A stretch of DNA of 64,000 nt from Setoptus koraiensis (taxonomy: Eukaryota; Arthropoda). The notes beneath the pieces were generated by a model that saw only the letters and a list, made by a program, of their open reading frames with translations, was not told where the DNA came from and made no database searches. How positions within the stretch are numbered: position 1 is the stretch's first letter; each line of letters begins with the position of its first letter. The translations under genes were made by a program, and so were the position numbers. Shown in pieces: positions 47,594 to 58,780 of the stretch. Location: contig CM106586.1 of NCBI GenBank assembly GCA_048013815.1, forward strand, positions 23,250,001 to 23,314,000, read 5' to 3'.

Positions 47594-50500
47594 ATTATCC
47601 AATTGGGTTACGATTTTGTTAAAGGCTGATATCCATCTGACCCTAGCTTTTGGTAAGTCACCCTCGAATTGATCCTGATCAACAAGCTCATGTTTTTCAT
47701 CCAAATGGTTCAGTTGACCGTCATTGCCCCCGTCATGTAGATAGCCCAGATGCGCTGAATTGTCATCTAAATCATCATGCTGATTGTAATCAATGTTATC
47801 TTGGTAATGCTCATGGTTTTGATTGAATGCGTCCTCTTGATCTGCGGTTGAATCATTATTGATTGCATTGCGCTGATTGGTATTGTAGAATTCATCACCG
47901 TCCTCTCTACTAGCACATAATGCGTCCGGATTGGTGGAAGATAACTCATTACTATCCAGGTGACTTAAATTCGCACTTCCGTTATCTACAATTGTCTCCT
48001 GCTGATGTATATCATTCAGCATCGATTTACTATGTCCATCAATTGCGTGTACGTGATTGGTAGCACGAGAATCTTGATCTTCTTGATTGTTTACATCCCG
48101 ATACTCGTCCTCCTCAAGTTCATCGTCCACTTGAAGACCATCTAGGATTGCCGAGTTGCGGTCGACACAGGATGAGCCAACATTTAACCGAGGCAGCAAT
48201 ATATTATCTTCTTTATTTTCACCCCGTTGTTCACAATTCATCTCGATGAGTTGCATATTAGCCAGTTGATGCTGTTGTTTTTGCTGCTGGTCATTGTAGT
48301 CAAGTTGATACTGGAAAGAGGAACGATGTTGCTGCTGCTGATGCTGTAACAACATTTCTTGATCTAATATATCATCAGAGCTCAATCTGTGCACTTGATT
48401 ATAATAAATTAATTGTTGCTCATATGCAGCGGCTTTTTCCTTATCCACGCCATCGTCGCTGATCGTTTGTGGGCTCTTTTTATCGTCAACGTCGTCTACA
48501 GATAGTATTTGTTGATTGTCATTGTGATCGATGAGATTTTGCTGTGGCTGTGAATCGTAAATAGGCGAACAATCATTGGCATCAATATTATCCAGCTGCT
48601 TACATAGTTTTGAATCAGCAACCATTGGTTGTCTACTATTACTACCATTGTAAACTAATTGTATTTGTTGATCTCCGCTACTAGTCGAGCTATTTGTATG
48701 GCCAACACCGCTATTTGATGAAGATTGCACAGACAAAGTAATAGAGGACTGACCATCCAAGGAATTACCGTAATCCTTGAAGCTGCTACTCTCATCCTTT
48801 GAGGTACTATTCTCTGAGTGACTGCCTTGACCGTTGACAATCACCGTTGAAGCAGATTTCATACCATCCTGTTCAGTTTGTTTCAATGTATCATCGTAAT
48901 ATTCATCTTTCTGCTGATTGTTCTCAATGAAGTCCTTTTGCTGTTGTTTGGTTGCAGCAGTATTATCATCGAGAATACAAGATCGTCGTCTAGGAGGTCT
49001 CAGTGGTTCCTGGATTCGCTCAACAACTTGACCATTCTCATAGCCATTCTCTGCTATTGTCGGTAGTTGGCGTAGAGGCTTAACCGGCGACGGAACCGAT
49101 GAAGGAACAACAACTATCGGCTGGGGTATTTGCGACTGTATCTGTGTACCCATTTGTTGTTGCTGTTGTTGTTGTATGGTTATATTGTCAACAGGATAAT
49201 TTTGCTGAATGTTTCGTTGATTCAGATTATTATTAAACTGGTTCTCTGTGATCTGCTTAATAGAGGGCAGTAGACCAGTCCTAGGCGCCAAGGGAGGACC
49301 CACCAATTTTCCAGGGGGTGCCTTTTGCTGGACCGTACCAGATTCTGATTGCGAAAGCTGATCATTCTGGCAGCTATAATCGTTACTGTCGCTGTCCATA
49401 ATAGTTTCTTGTTGATGGATATCATTTAACATGGCCTTATTATGTCTGTATCCAGCCTGATCAGAATGATGCTGATTATTCTTTGTGCTATCTAAATCAC
49501 TACTAACCTTTGAATGTTTGGACTGAATTTGTGTTGTTGTTGGTAATGAAGGAGCTAATCTATTGAAAGCGCTTGTGTTTGTGGTATTGGAAGATAATTG
49601 TTTTTGCTTTGTTACTTCATCTATATCACTATTACTGGTTGTATCATCATAGTTACTATTGGCCTCAGGTATAACAGGTAAAGCAGACATAAACTCTTCT
49701 TCAGCTTCTTCAGGTCTATAAAAATCATTAGTTGTACCATCATAACGTATTGGTTGATCCTGGTTATCAACTACAGCAGACAAATAATCTTCATCTTCTT
49801 CTTCGTCTTGTGCCTCATCATATTCATATGGTTCTTCGTCTTCATCAACCATCATGTCTTCTTCTAGATCATCTCCATGATCACTGTAATCTGCATCCGC
49901 ATTCTCTTCGAGTTCATCCTCTTCAGCCTGATCTTCGCCATCACCTCGAACCCCTTCCATGAATCCTCTATCTGAGTATGATTGATCATTATATTCTGAA
50001 TCATCAACAATATCCTTATTGTTCCGCTTAAGATTTCGACGAACTTGATTAGGGGTGGAATGGATAGAGGAGGATGGGGACAAATTACTTCGTTGTGATA
50101 TATACTTTGTCAGAGCACTAGTAAAATTCTCTATAGGCCTATCAATTGGTTTCACAATCCTGTTATGAGCTGGAATTTGGTGCTTGGCATTATGAATCTC
50201 TGAATTGTCCCTCATCGTATATTGGTAATTGTAGGATGGATTATGCTTCAGTGGTGTTTGTTTTGTTGTCGTAAACGAAGTCGAAACCTTATCTGCCGCA
50301 GGCCTTATTTTGGCCACTTGTAACTTTGGTCCATTTCTGGTGATGATCGGCAATTGTCTCAAGGGCCTGAAGGAGTGATCCGTCGATGATGATTCTGATG
50401 AAGACACAGATATCTTCCTAGGTGATATGTCTATGAAATTTTCTTTATAATTATCATCATGAAGTTCATCAACGAGAACTTGATTATGATGATGAATCCT

Positions 50501-51856
50501 AGATTGAGATTTGACATTGACATTGGTTGACATAGGCGGACGAGTGGTCTGTGAAAGCGCTTGGGCTACCTTACTCTTATTGTGCGTTTGACTGTATCCC
50601 CTGGATGAATGAATAGCAAAATTATTGGAGGTGCTCTGCTGATGAACACTCAACGGAAGAGTGGGCAATTGTCTCAAATATCTGCCATCAATTGTTTCAT
50701 TGTTTTGGTCGTCATCGTCATTCATCAAGCTAAGATTATCATCATTATCAACTAATTGATTTGAGAATTGATCAGTGACCACATGTTGCTGTAAATTGTT
50801 GGCCATAAAATAGTCGTTGCGATTAGCCTGATTATTTCTATCAGTGTTGACAATATTATTGTTGTTTGGATCACGATAATCAATACGATGAGAGGCTTGT
50901 TGACCGCTGATGTAACGCTGCGATGGTGCAACAATGGCTCTGTTGTTGTTGTTAACGACAACATTGTTATCAACATTACTCAAAGGCACTAAACCTGCGT
51001 TCAGTCTACCTAAAAGAAGACTGTCATCGAGATCAGATTGATTAATTGTTGTGGGTGCTTTATGAGCCGACGGAGGAACAGTATTTGTTTGAGTACTGTC
51101 TATATAATAAGATGACGTAGGATGATATTGCACAGGCGTCACATTAGAATAAAATCTCTTTGGCACTCTCCTATTGGCAGCGGGAGATGACATGTGAACT
51201 GTCTGAGATTGCTGGTCCAGGGGCTGTTGCCGATAATTGGCCTGCTGTTGTTGAAGGTGGTGACTTGGTGAGTAGAGCGCTTGCCTAACATTGAGAGGAG
51301 TCGCCCTGGGGCCCAATGGAGTGATTTGAGGTAACTGGCGAATGACAGTTGAAGTTGATGGACTGTTTGCAGACAGTTGCGGTATGCGGCCTTGAAATGG
51401 TAATTGGCGACTAGGCGATTCAAACGACGAACGATGATTGTTGTGCCTGTTATCGAGCAGGTTATTATCTGAGAGACGCTCTTGAGGTTGCTGCAACGGT
51501 GCCCGATGCTTGCCGGGCATCGGATAGCCTGCCGGCAAGTTATTTGCACACGTATTGGGTGACATAGTTTGATTAGATTGATGATAGGGGCCATAGTGAG
51601 CATCAAATGGAGAACGTGCAATCATGCGCCTGTTGGGTGATGGACCTGGTATGATCTGGCTGATCGGATAGGAGGAAGCCTCTTCCGGATATAAAATGAG
51701 GCGGCCATCTCTAGTGGAGGCCGTGATATCACTATTTATAATAAAGTTGTTGTTGTCATTATTGTTATTGTTGTTGATGCTAGTAAAATTGTTGTTGCTG
51801 GTGGTGCCGGTGTTGCTGTTGCCGATGATTCGTTTGTGCGTGTCCGGATAATCCAT
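47594..51856 (-). CDS. unc-13: Giant N-terminal exon of unc-13 with calmodulin-binding site
   Basis: A 1421-codon coding exon from Met at 51856 to a GTAAGT donor at 47593. It is largely disordered and rich in Asn, Gln, Asp and Ser, with an acidic block near residues 630-690. Its last residues, KARVRWISAFNKIVTQLDN, align with the Munc13-1 calmodulin-binding segment [17 protein letters not shown]. It ends in phase 0, exactly what the shared exon at 11822 (SGARQSS...KSLW) needs, giving a 2676-residue isoform. Five RQLP motifs start at R150, R173, R395, R500 and R929; R395 reads RQLPTLP, the RxLPxxP ligand type of RIM-BP SH3 domains. MLNDIHQQETI occurs twice, at M809 and M1279. No C2A domain is visible. 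An in-frame stop lies about 55 nt upstream of the Met, so this Met is the likely start unless a further upstream exon exists. Confidence 0.85.
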
Positions 51857-52583
51857 TAGACAAGACTCGACGAGAGTGTGACAGCAACAATTATAGTTAC
51901 AATATTATTATTGCTGTAATTACAATGTGTGCCCTGTTGTGCTTGATGCCCGGCTGGCAGCTTAATTAATGATGCAATTAACGAGCCTGAGATTGTTGAT
52001 GAATTTATATTTCGTCGACGATACATGTAACAATAATAAAAGAATCCTCTCCGTTTCAACTGATAACAGCACCATTTTTGTGGTGAACGAATAATGGGCG
52101 CAATTATCAGCAATTAGCTAATTATTATCATTATACAATAATAGCAGTTAGCTAATAATTTTTTGTTTGTTTGTTTGTTTGCTGCGTTGCTAGTGGTGCG
52201 CTGAATATTATCGCAATTAATATCGGTGCCAATATTCACAAATAGCATAATTGTTCGCTGATAAATAATAATACATTGTTTTATCGAATATAATTTCTAG
52301 CAGCGCATTCCAGTCTCCATTTGCAGACGCGTTACTCGAGCCTTTGCTGGGAGGCAAGGGGTAGGGGATGGGGGACGAGCATACAGTTTGCCTATATTGG
52401 AAGACGCAGCCGATTAGAATATTTCTCTATACAACAACAACAGTAACAACAACATTAACAACAACAATAATGTACTTGTGATAGCGTTTCAGTGTCACTC
52501 ATCTATTTAGTTCGATATCGTCTGCAACTCGTGATTGGTGAAACTCATCACAATCATCATCGGCTTCCAACTCTCACTCTCCC

Positions 52584-52605
52584 TGTGTGTGTGTGTGTGT
52601 GTGTG
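52584..52605. repeat. GT microsatellite
   Basis: Run of about 11 GT units followed by interrupted GTGTGAGTGTGTG. Confidence 0.9.
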
Positions 52606-53270
52606 AATGTGTGTGAGTGTGTGCTGCGAGAGTTGCTACAGTGAGCTGGTGATGAGAATGAGCGCGCGGTTTAGTTCCACAAAATAGAATTAATTCGCCG
52701 ACACTGGTTAGTCGTCTTGTGAGAATGTGTCTATATCATGCACAATCTGCACTATCTGCCCGTCGTCTGTTCCTCTGTCCGTTGCTCTGTGTACGCGCTA
52801 TTCGGTGCCGCAATCATGGAATAACGGAAAATCGTTCGAGCCGAATAATTCGCCGATTAAAGTTGCAATAATTCCTCGTTTGTTTTTTGTTGATAAATCT
52901 TTGTTATCGTCGAAATATTATTGCCACAAATAATTGGTTAGCGCACATTGACCGATAATAATCCGATCCTGTTTACGAGCGCTCTATAATCATTGAGTTA
53001 GTCGGTGCGATACTATATTGTGCGATAATAACAATAATTGTAACAATTTTTTACCCTTTGATCTGATAACCTGAGTTGCTTGAGGTCGCTGGCCCTCCAG
53101 TGCGGCTGATAATTTCAATTGATATTTAACTGGCGCCTATCATTGCGCTGCATTTATCCCGTTGTCAAGCTCTGTCTATATCCTGTGATAATCCTTCGTA
53201 TTTTTATAGCCGTAATAGGTTTAATAGTCAAATAGATGTTGCTGTTCCTCCGCTACAAAGAGGGGAATAT

Positions 53271-53522
53271 ATAAATAAATATATATGTGTATATATATGT
53301 ATGTATGTATGTATGTATACACTATTACATCTGACTCTTGCACACTCTCACATCCACACATTAGCAAGTTTTGAGTTACCGTAATAGTTATAGTGGTCGG
53401 ATACAATTTGAACTGGGGCGCCGATTAATACTGATAATAATAATAATAATATCTTCTGCAAGAGATTGTGTGTGTGTGTGTGTGTGTGTTAATATAAAAT
53501 GATGATGATATATATATATATG
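53271..53522. repeat. Cluster of AT, ATGT and GT microsatellites
   Basis: TATATATGTATG tetranucleotide units (53281-53320), an uninterrupted GT run (53467-53489) and a TA run (53509-53522) lie within 250 bp. Confidence 0.85.
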
Positions 53523-53580
53523 TATTTGTGCGTGTCTATGATGTAAACGTGTGTGCATCCCTTTGTACATTCTCATTCAT

Positions 53581-53624
53581 GAGAGAGGGAGAGAGAGAGG
53601 CAGAGAGAGGAGAGAGAGAGAGAG
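53581..53624. repeat. GA-rich tract
   Basis: About 44 bp of GAGA repeats with two interruptions, 1.7 kb upstream of the unc-13 start codon. It is either a microsatellite or a GAGA-factor-type element. Confidence 0.85.
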
Positions 53625-54555
53625 AAACGTTACGACCACCGACGCGATTGAACTAAATGGAATAACTAGCGCCCTAGCCTCCATTCTATTCAGATTTGAA
53701 CTGAACCGTTGTGTTCATTCCTTTTATTATTATCATTATTGTTGTTGTTGGTGGTGGTCGTCGTGGGTCGGCTGGCTGGTTGCCTGAATGTGTTTAGCCG
53801 TCGTTGTTGATGTGTATAGTAGATTTTAGAAAATATATATATATACAGCACACAAAGAGGGAATTGCCTGTGACTAGTCTGACAGTATAGGTAGTGGCGG
53901 CGGCAGCGGCGGCGCTGCTGCTCCCAAGTGATGATTCTCTCCGATGGAACGGTGTAGGCTTGCGCAAGATCCGAAAGCGATTCCGTCGGCCAAAAGGATT
54001 CCATAAGCACTCGAATGGCAATACGGTGCACCATTGACTAGACTAGACTATTCTCTGTTATACATAACAAACTCTTCGGGATGCACAATATGTGTGCTGT
54101 ACACATACTATTCACCAGTGTCTGTTAGTATAGTCAGAGAGAACAACTCACCTGACAACAAATGACAATCGACCTCACTAAAGCCTGATGGGTACGCGCA
54201 ATATGCCGCTCACAATGGTACAGTACAGTGGTATCGAACGCCCTAGATTAGAGCGCGCTCAATTCATGCAGTCAGATTGAACTGTTTATACTGGCAGTGA
54301 ATAGCACCAAATACTAAAACGATCTGCTAGTAAAATATCAGCATTAAATGTAACATACAACATATTGTACAACGCTATGTGTACCACACTAGATAGAACA
54401 AACAAAAGTTCAACAAACACAACATAGGGGGCCCCTGTATGTCGCCCCATCAATGGCTAGTTGATGATCGCAGTGTGCAGATCTAATACACATAATTTAT
54501 TTTGCTACCTCTCACTAATTGAATTAATTTGATTCAATATTATATTAATGTAGAG

Positions 54556-54561
54556 TTTATT
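54556..54561 (-). terminator. Poly(A) signal overlapping the MOCS3 stop codon
   Basis: The minus strand reads TAATAAA: the stop codon TAA (54562-54560) shares its last two bases with AATAAA. The 3' untranslated region would be only some 20-30 nt. Confidence 0.7.
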
Positions 54562-55870
54562 ACAGAACTGGTACACTGGGATCAATTGTGTTGCACCAAG
54601 CCGTCATGCCTCCCTTAACATCTTTTATCATCAACGATTTCTCATTCCCCTCGAGGACACCTTGCAAGATTCGCACCGCACTCTGAGAGGCAATACCGCG
54701 ACGACACATAACAACTATCTCATTGGCTCCTTTCTCAGCTAATGCATCCACTAGTATCTTTATACTCGCAGGCTTGTCTAATTGGGCCAATGGAATGGCT
54801 ATCGCGTGGCTTAGCTTTGAAACGCTAGTATGCAGCTCCGGTCTAACATCTATCAATACATGGGGCCTCTTGTTCGGTTCTTTGAGCATTTCGTTGTATT
54901 CCTCAACGGAAAGCCTCTCTTCAGGTCCAAGTATTTGCACTTCTTTCTGGCACATATTTACACCGCAAAACTTCTCATAGTCGATAAGATCTCGGCCAAT
55001 CTTATCGGTTGGATTTGACAGATTGTTCTGTTCTCCGCAAGCTACACAATCCTTGCGCCTTTTATTGAGTTGTATGTTTCTGAATGTTCCTTCTAACCCG
55101 TCGAACAATAACATTCTGCCGGCATATGCCGGCTTGAGGCCAGCTGCAATCTTAATAGTTTCTAATGCTTGCAGCGAACCTATAATACCGGGAATAACAC
55201 CGACCACTCCGGTATCGCTACAATTTCTTATAGTGCCGGCTGGGGGAGGCAAAGGAAACAAACACCGGAAGCATGGTGTATCTTCGGCGTAGTTGTATAC
55301 AGTTAGCTGACCCTCAAATCTCAGAGCTGCACCTGAAACGAGAGGTTTGTTAGCAACAACACATGCGTCGTTGATTAGGTATCTCGCAATTAGATTATCT
55401 GTGGCGTCTACAACAATATCATAGTTTTCAATTATATTGACTGCATTGTGACGGTCGATTTTGACGTTATGCTTTTCATATTCAACCTCGGGATTCAATT
55501 CTGACAATGATTGTTGGGCCGAGTCTGTTTTGAATTTGCCAACTGTGGACACCTTGTGCAATGTCTGTCTGTGTAAATTGGACATTTCGACGATATCATT
55601 ATCAATCAAGCCGATCCTTCCAATTCCAGCGGCGGCCAAATAGATGCTCGACGGACAGCCTAGTCCACCACAACCAACAATTAGGACTGATGTCTTTTTT
55701 ATCCTTAGTTGACCTTCTGCTCCAATTTCTGGCATCATAATCTGTCTGGAATACCGTGACACTTCATCCTTGCTGAAAGGCGACACGAATTGAGATGACA
55801 TTCTGTAGCTATTTCCTAGTTTGTTCCTAGTCGACTTAAAGATAATTATTGATCTGTGGATTAATCCCAT
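54560..55870 (-). CDS. Mocs3: MOCS3/UBA4: E1-like adenylyltransferase-sulfurtransferase
   Basis: A complete, intronless 436-residue protein that activates the C-terminal glycine of the ubiquitin-like carriers URM1 and MOCS2A and transfers sulfur to them, for tRNA wobble-uridine thiolation and molybdenum cofactor synthesis. The E1-like half carries the nucleotide loop VGCGGLG (65-71), the zinc pairs CFRC (200-203) and CVAC (275-278), and the conserved cysteine Cys217 in NCSDTGVVG. A rhodanese domain follows from about residue 310, with the persulfide-bearing Cys389 in CRRGIASQ. The first Met gives a 23-residue extension (MGLIHRSIII) before a second Met at 24 (MSSQFVSPF); initiation at residue 24 is equally plausible. 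It lies in tandem with NAXD. Length and motifs are normal. Confidence 0.96.
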   Translation of the reverse strand: MGLIHRSIIIFKSTRNKLGNSYRMSSQFVSPFSKDEVSRYSRQIMMPEIGAEGQLRIKKTSVLIVGCGGLGCPSSIYLAAAGIGRIGLIDNDIVEMSNLHRQTLHKVSTVGKFKTDSAQQSLSELNPEVEYEKHNVKIDRHNAVNIIENYDIVVDATDNLIARYLINDACVVANKPLVSGAALRFEGQLTVYNYAEDTPCFRCLFPLPPPAGTIRNCSDTGVVGVIPGIIGSLQALETIKIAAGLKPAYAGRMLLFDGLEGTFRNIQLNKRRKDCVACGEQNNLSNPTDKIGRDLIDYEKFCGVNMCQKEVQILGPEERLSVEEYNEMLKEPNKRPHVLIDVRPELHTSVSKLSHAIAIPLAQLDKPASIKILVDALAEKGANEIVVMCRRGIASQSAVRILQGVLEGNEKSLMIKDVKGGMTAWCNTIDPSVPVL

Positions 55871-56198
55871 TAAATGGAGGATCTTTTGGATCTTAGATGA
55901 GTTTACGGTACTAGCTATAATTTTTTGTTACAATGATAATAAAATAACAGGAGTATACGATGACAAAACAGCGATAGCGGGAGAAAGCGAGTTCGAAAGA
56001 AATGGCACGCTCTGTTTATACACATGACGGATCATATGGCTGAAAAAACGTGCACATCGTGAACACGGTGAAAACAGGCCAGAGATACAACTGGATGCAA
56101 CTTTTGCGTGGTATATGGCAACGAATCAATTTTCGGTGGGACAATTTTCAAGTTATACTTTCGACAGTATATTATAATATATTTTGTTTATTAACAGT
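55871..56198. other. MOCS3-NAXD intergenic spacer
   Basis: A 328-bp gap between the MOCS3 start and the NAXD stop, both on the minus strand. It must hold the MOCS3 promoter and the NAXD 3' end. I see no TATA box and no further gene. Confidence 0.6.
56187..56192 (-). terminator. Poly(A) signal of NAXD
   Basis: AATAAA on the minus strand, starting 7 nt after the TGA stop codon, so the 3' untranslated region is very short. Confidence 0.65.
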
Positions 56199-57185
56199 TC
56201 AATGAGAAACTTCAAATTGAGACACTAACCATCGTCGTGCCATGTAGATCTCGTCGATCATATCTTTAGCCAGGGCGCTTTGTTGATATTTTTCGAAAGC
56301 CAGATGATTGCAATAACGAGTCACTAGAGATGCGAAATAACCACTATAAACAGCAACATGCCCTTTATCATAATTCTTTGTGGAACTCTTCAACCAATAG
56401 TAGAATGTTGCCGTCATACCGGATAGAAGATCACCTTGTCCCCCACACCTTCGATCGCTGCCCAAATCTAACGGGGTTTCCATGTAAAAACCATTCGGTT
56501 CTGCTATCATATCAATTGGACCTTTCGACATAATAGTGACACGTAAGTCTCTGGAGCATCTCAGCACCGCCTGTTTAATTTCATCACTTGACATAAGTTT
56601 GATCTTGTAATCATTGGTCTGGTAAACCGAATTGAGAAGTCGCTCCAGCTCAATTCTATTCGGTGTCAATATAGCCTGTTCATAGTTTCTAACTAAATCT
56701 AAATCCTGATTGACCAACAAAAGACCATCAGCATCTATAACCAGAGGTAGGTTTTTCTTTCTGGCTTGAATTAGAATCTTCTTTGCAGCCGTTTGTAGTT
56801 GTTTGTCGCGACCAAGACCCGGCCCAATAACCAAAGCATGTATTCGTGTTAATAAACAATCCATTTCAGATTCGAGTTCATTGGAATCTAACAGGGGCAT
56901 CACTATAAGTTCCGGGCTGTAGCATTTGATTATTTGGCTGGCAGCCGATGAACAAATAACGTAACCAAGATCACATCCTAGCTTCATGGCAGATATGGCT
57001 GCAAAATAAGGAGCACCGGTGTAATCTCTGCTGCCACCAACAACGGCTATTCGTCCTCTCTGGCCTTTGTAGTTATGCTCAAGATTTTTGGTGCGGGATG
57101 AACTAAAGGCCCACGGTAAGGCAGATTCCAAGATATCTCTCGCACCGGTGGTAGCGTTGATCTTTGGGGTAATTTTTCTCAACAT
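56199..57185 (-). CDS. Naxd: ATP-dependent NAD(P)H-hydrate dehydratase (NAXD)
   Basis: A complete, intronless 328-residue protein of the ribokinase-like NAXD/YjeF-C family. With ATP it dehydrates damaged S-NADHX and S-NADPHX back to NADH and NADPH. Visible motifs in order are GRIAVVGGSRDYTGAP (44-59), the glycine loop VIGPGLGR (119-126), DADG (151-154), LTPN (173-176) and the anion-hole/catalytic block GGQGDLLSG (248-256) with Asp252 as the expected base. The N-terminus is short and rich in Lys/Arg with few acids (MLRKITPKINATTGARD), which could act as a weak mitochondrial targeting peptide; that is inference. The partner epimerase domain is absent, as in animals. It is divergent from POFUT1 with 277 bp between start codons. 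Confidence 0.95.
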   Translation of the reverse strand: MLRKITPKINATTGARDILESALPWAFSSSRTKNLEHNYKGQRGRIAVVGGSRDYTGAPYFAAISAMKLGCDLGYVICSSAASQIIKCYSPELIVMPLLDSNELESEMDCLLTRIHALVIGPGLGRDKQLQTAAKKILIQARKKNLPLVIDADGLLLVNQDLDLVRNYEQAILTPNRIELERLLNSVYQTNDYKIKLMSSDEIKQAVLRCSRDLRVTIMSKGPIDMIAEPNGFYMETPLDLGSDRRCGGQGDLLSGMTATFYYWLKSSTKNYDKGHVAVYSGYFASLVTRYCNHLAFEKYQQSALAKDMIDEIYMARRWLVSQFEVSH

Positions 57186-57462
57186 ATCGTACTTTTAAAT
57201 GGTCTCGAAATTCTCTAACGATCTACAAGAATTATCTTGTGCATTCCCGTCTTCATTCGACGGTTGTTTGAACATTTATGATGATTATCATATGAACCTC
57301 ACAGCATCTTTTTACAAGAATGTCAGTTCAAATTTTGCGCAAACATTCAGAGAAAAGCAGACTCACCTCTTGTCAAACAGTCCTGTCATTCGGGTACCAG
57401 AGTTTGGAATTCATAAATAAGATCTGGACCAACTTCGTTATCATTTTGGTATTTCTCAGAGC
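57186..57462. promoter_or_regulatory. Putative bidirectional promoter between NAXD and POFUT1
   Basis: The 277-bp gap separates two divergent start codons, so both promoters and 5' leaders must fit here or overlap coding sequence. No TATA box is obvious. A 73-codon plus-strand frame at 57199-57420 shows no signal peptide or domain and ends 42 nt before the POFUT1 ATG; at most it is an upstream ORF. Confidence 0.5.
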
Positions 57463-58780
57463 ATGGTCAAATATATAGTAGCTGCAACAATTGTTCAGTG
57501 TGTTATAATTTCTGAGCTAATAACGTCGCTCACTATTGACCCAAATGGATACATAGTTTATTGTCCGTGTATGGGAAGGTTTGGAAATCAGGCAGAGCAA
57601 CTATTGGGTTCGCTTCTGTTTGCACGATCCATGAATCGGACCCTCGTATTACCTCCATTTGTTCACTATGACCAACACAAGGTGAGGCTCAGACTATCAT
57701 TTTCTATGCATTATTATTATTCCTTTGTCCTGATGACTGAGACTGATATAACCTTTTTCCTTTGAACAGCCTCGCTTGATGAGATTTGATGACATTCTGC
57801 AAGTTGATCCAATAAGAGAGTACCACCGTGTGATAACCATGGAAACATTTGTTGAAAAGTTGAAGGATAACATATGGCCTGACGGACAACGGACTTTTTT
57901 CTGCCACTCACCCAGGACTATTGGCAAGTCCTCATCATGTGATGCTCTCAAAGGAGAGCCATTCAATACGTTCTGGACCAGTTTTGGTATTATTGAAGAT
58001 AACGCCAATTTTTATTCTCCACTCACAATAGCTCCTTATCTTTCCGAGAGTTGGCAGGCAAAGTATCCAAGTGATAAATGGCCAGTGATTGCTTTCGTGG
58101 GAGCCCCATCTCCATTCCCTACTCATCGAGAATCTATACATATACAGAAATTTGTAAGATTCTCTTCTAAAGTCTCCGAACAAGCTAGAAAATTTCAGCA
58201 ACAAAGACAATTTTTCAATCAACCATATATCGCTGTACATTTGCGCCATGGTAGTGATTGGAAAAAAGCTTGCGATCTACTCAAGGTCGGAGGCGGTATG
58301 ACACAATTATTTTCATCTACTCAATGCACTGGATACGAGAACCATGTCACTTCCTTGGATTATAACATTTGTCTGCCTACACCGGAGGAAATTGTACAAT
58401 CATTGAAAAATATTCTGTCAGACAAGCAAACTTCTTATAAAATATCTACAGTATATGTCGCCACTGACAAGGATGATCTCAACCTGTGGGACTACGTTAT
58501 AAAAAATATACCTTACATAAGCCTTATAACGCCTAGTGCCCGGTATACACCTAATGATGGGTGGACAAATTATGGCCAACTTTCAGAGAAACCCACACAC
58601 ATTCTTGATGCCTTCTTGTTAAGTCAGGCCCACCAATTTATTGGAAATTGTGTGTCCTCCTTTAGCGCCTTCGCAGCTCGGATACGTGTCGAACAAAGGA
58701 ATCTGACACAAAGCACTCACTACTTCAACTGGAAATTCCCGCAAGCTAATCAAGGAAAAGTATTGTTCGACGAGTTATAA
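57463..58780 (+). CDS. Pofut1: GDP-fucose protein O-fucosyltransferase 1
   Basis: Two exons, 57463-57681 and 57770-58780, joined in phase 0 across an 88-nt GTGAGG...CAG intron, give 409 residues. The enzyme adds O-fucose to EGF repeats of Notch and similar proteins in the ER. A hydrophobic signal peptide (MVKYIVAATIVQCVIISELI) precedes the family opening YCPCMGRFGNQAEQLLGSL. The catalytic Arg is Arg232 in HLRHGSDW, equivalent to the HLRxGSDW Arg of vertebrate POFUT1, and IGNCVSSFSAF near the end is the GDP-fucose region. The C-terminus KVLFDEL is a KDEL-like ER retrieval signal, as expected for this ER-resident enzyme. The intron falls between HYDQHK and PRLMRFDD. Its stop codon lies 9 bp from that of the convergent downstream gene. 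Confidence 0.96.

Larger units (their letters stand above)
51857..54555. other. Upstream region of unc-13 with simple repeats
   Basis: No gene recognised in 2.7 kb. It probably contains the 5' untranslated region and promoter of the long unc-13 isoform and the space beyond the MOCS3 3' end. It carries two GT microsatellites (52584-52605 and 53467-53489), an AT/ATGT run (53271-53320), a short TA run (53509-53522) and a GA-rich tract (53581-53624) of the kind bound by GAGA-type factors. Frames across these repeats are not protein-like. Confidence 0.5.

Noticed and set aside
53690-54034. Frames of 75-114 codons on the minus strand
   Set aside because: Composed of microsatellite translations and unrecognised sequence without conserved features.
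57199-57420. A 73-codon frame between NAXD and POFUT1
   Set aside because: No signal peptide or domain, fully within the shared promoter; POFUT1 has its own signal peptide from 57463.
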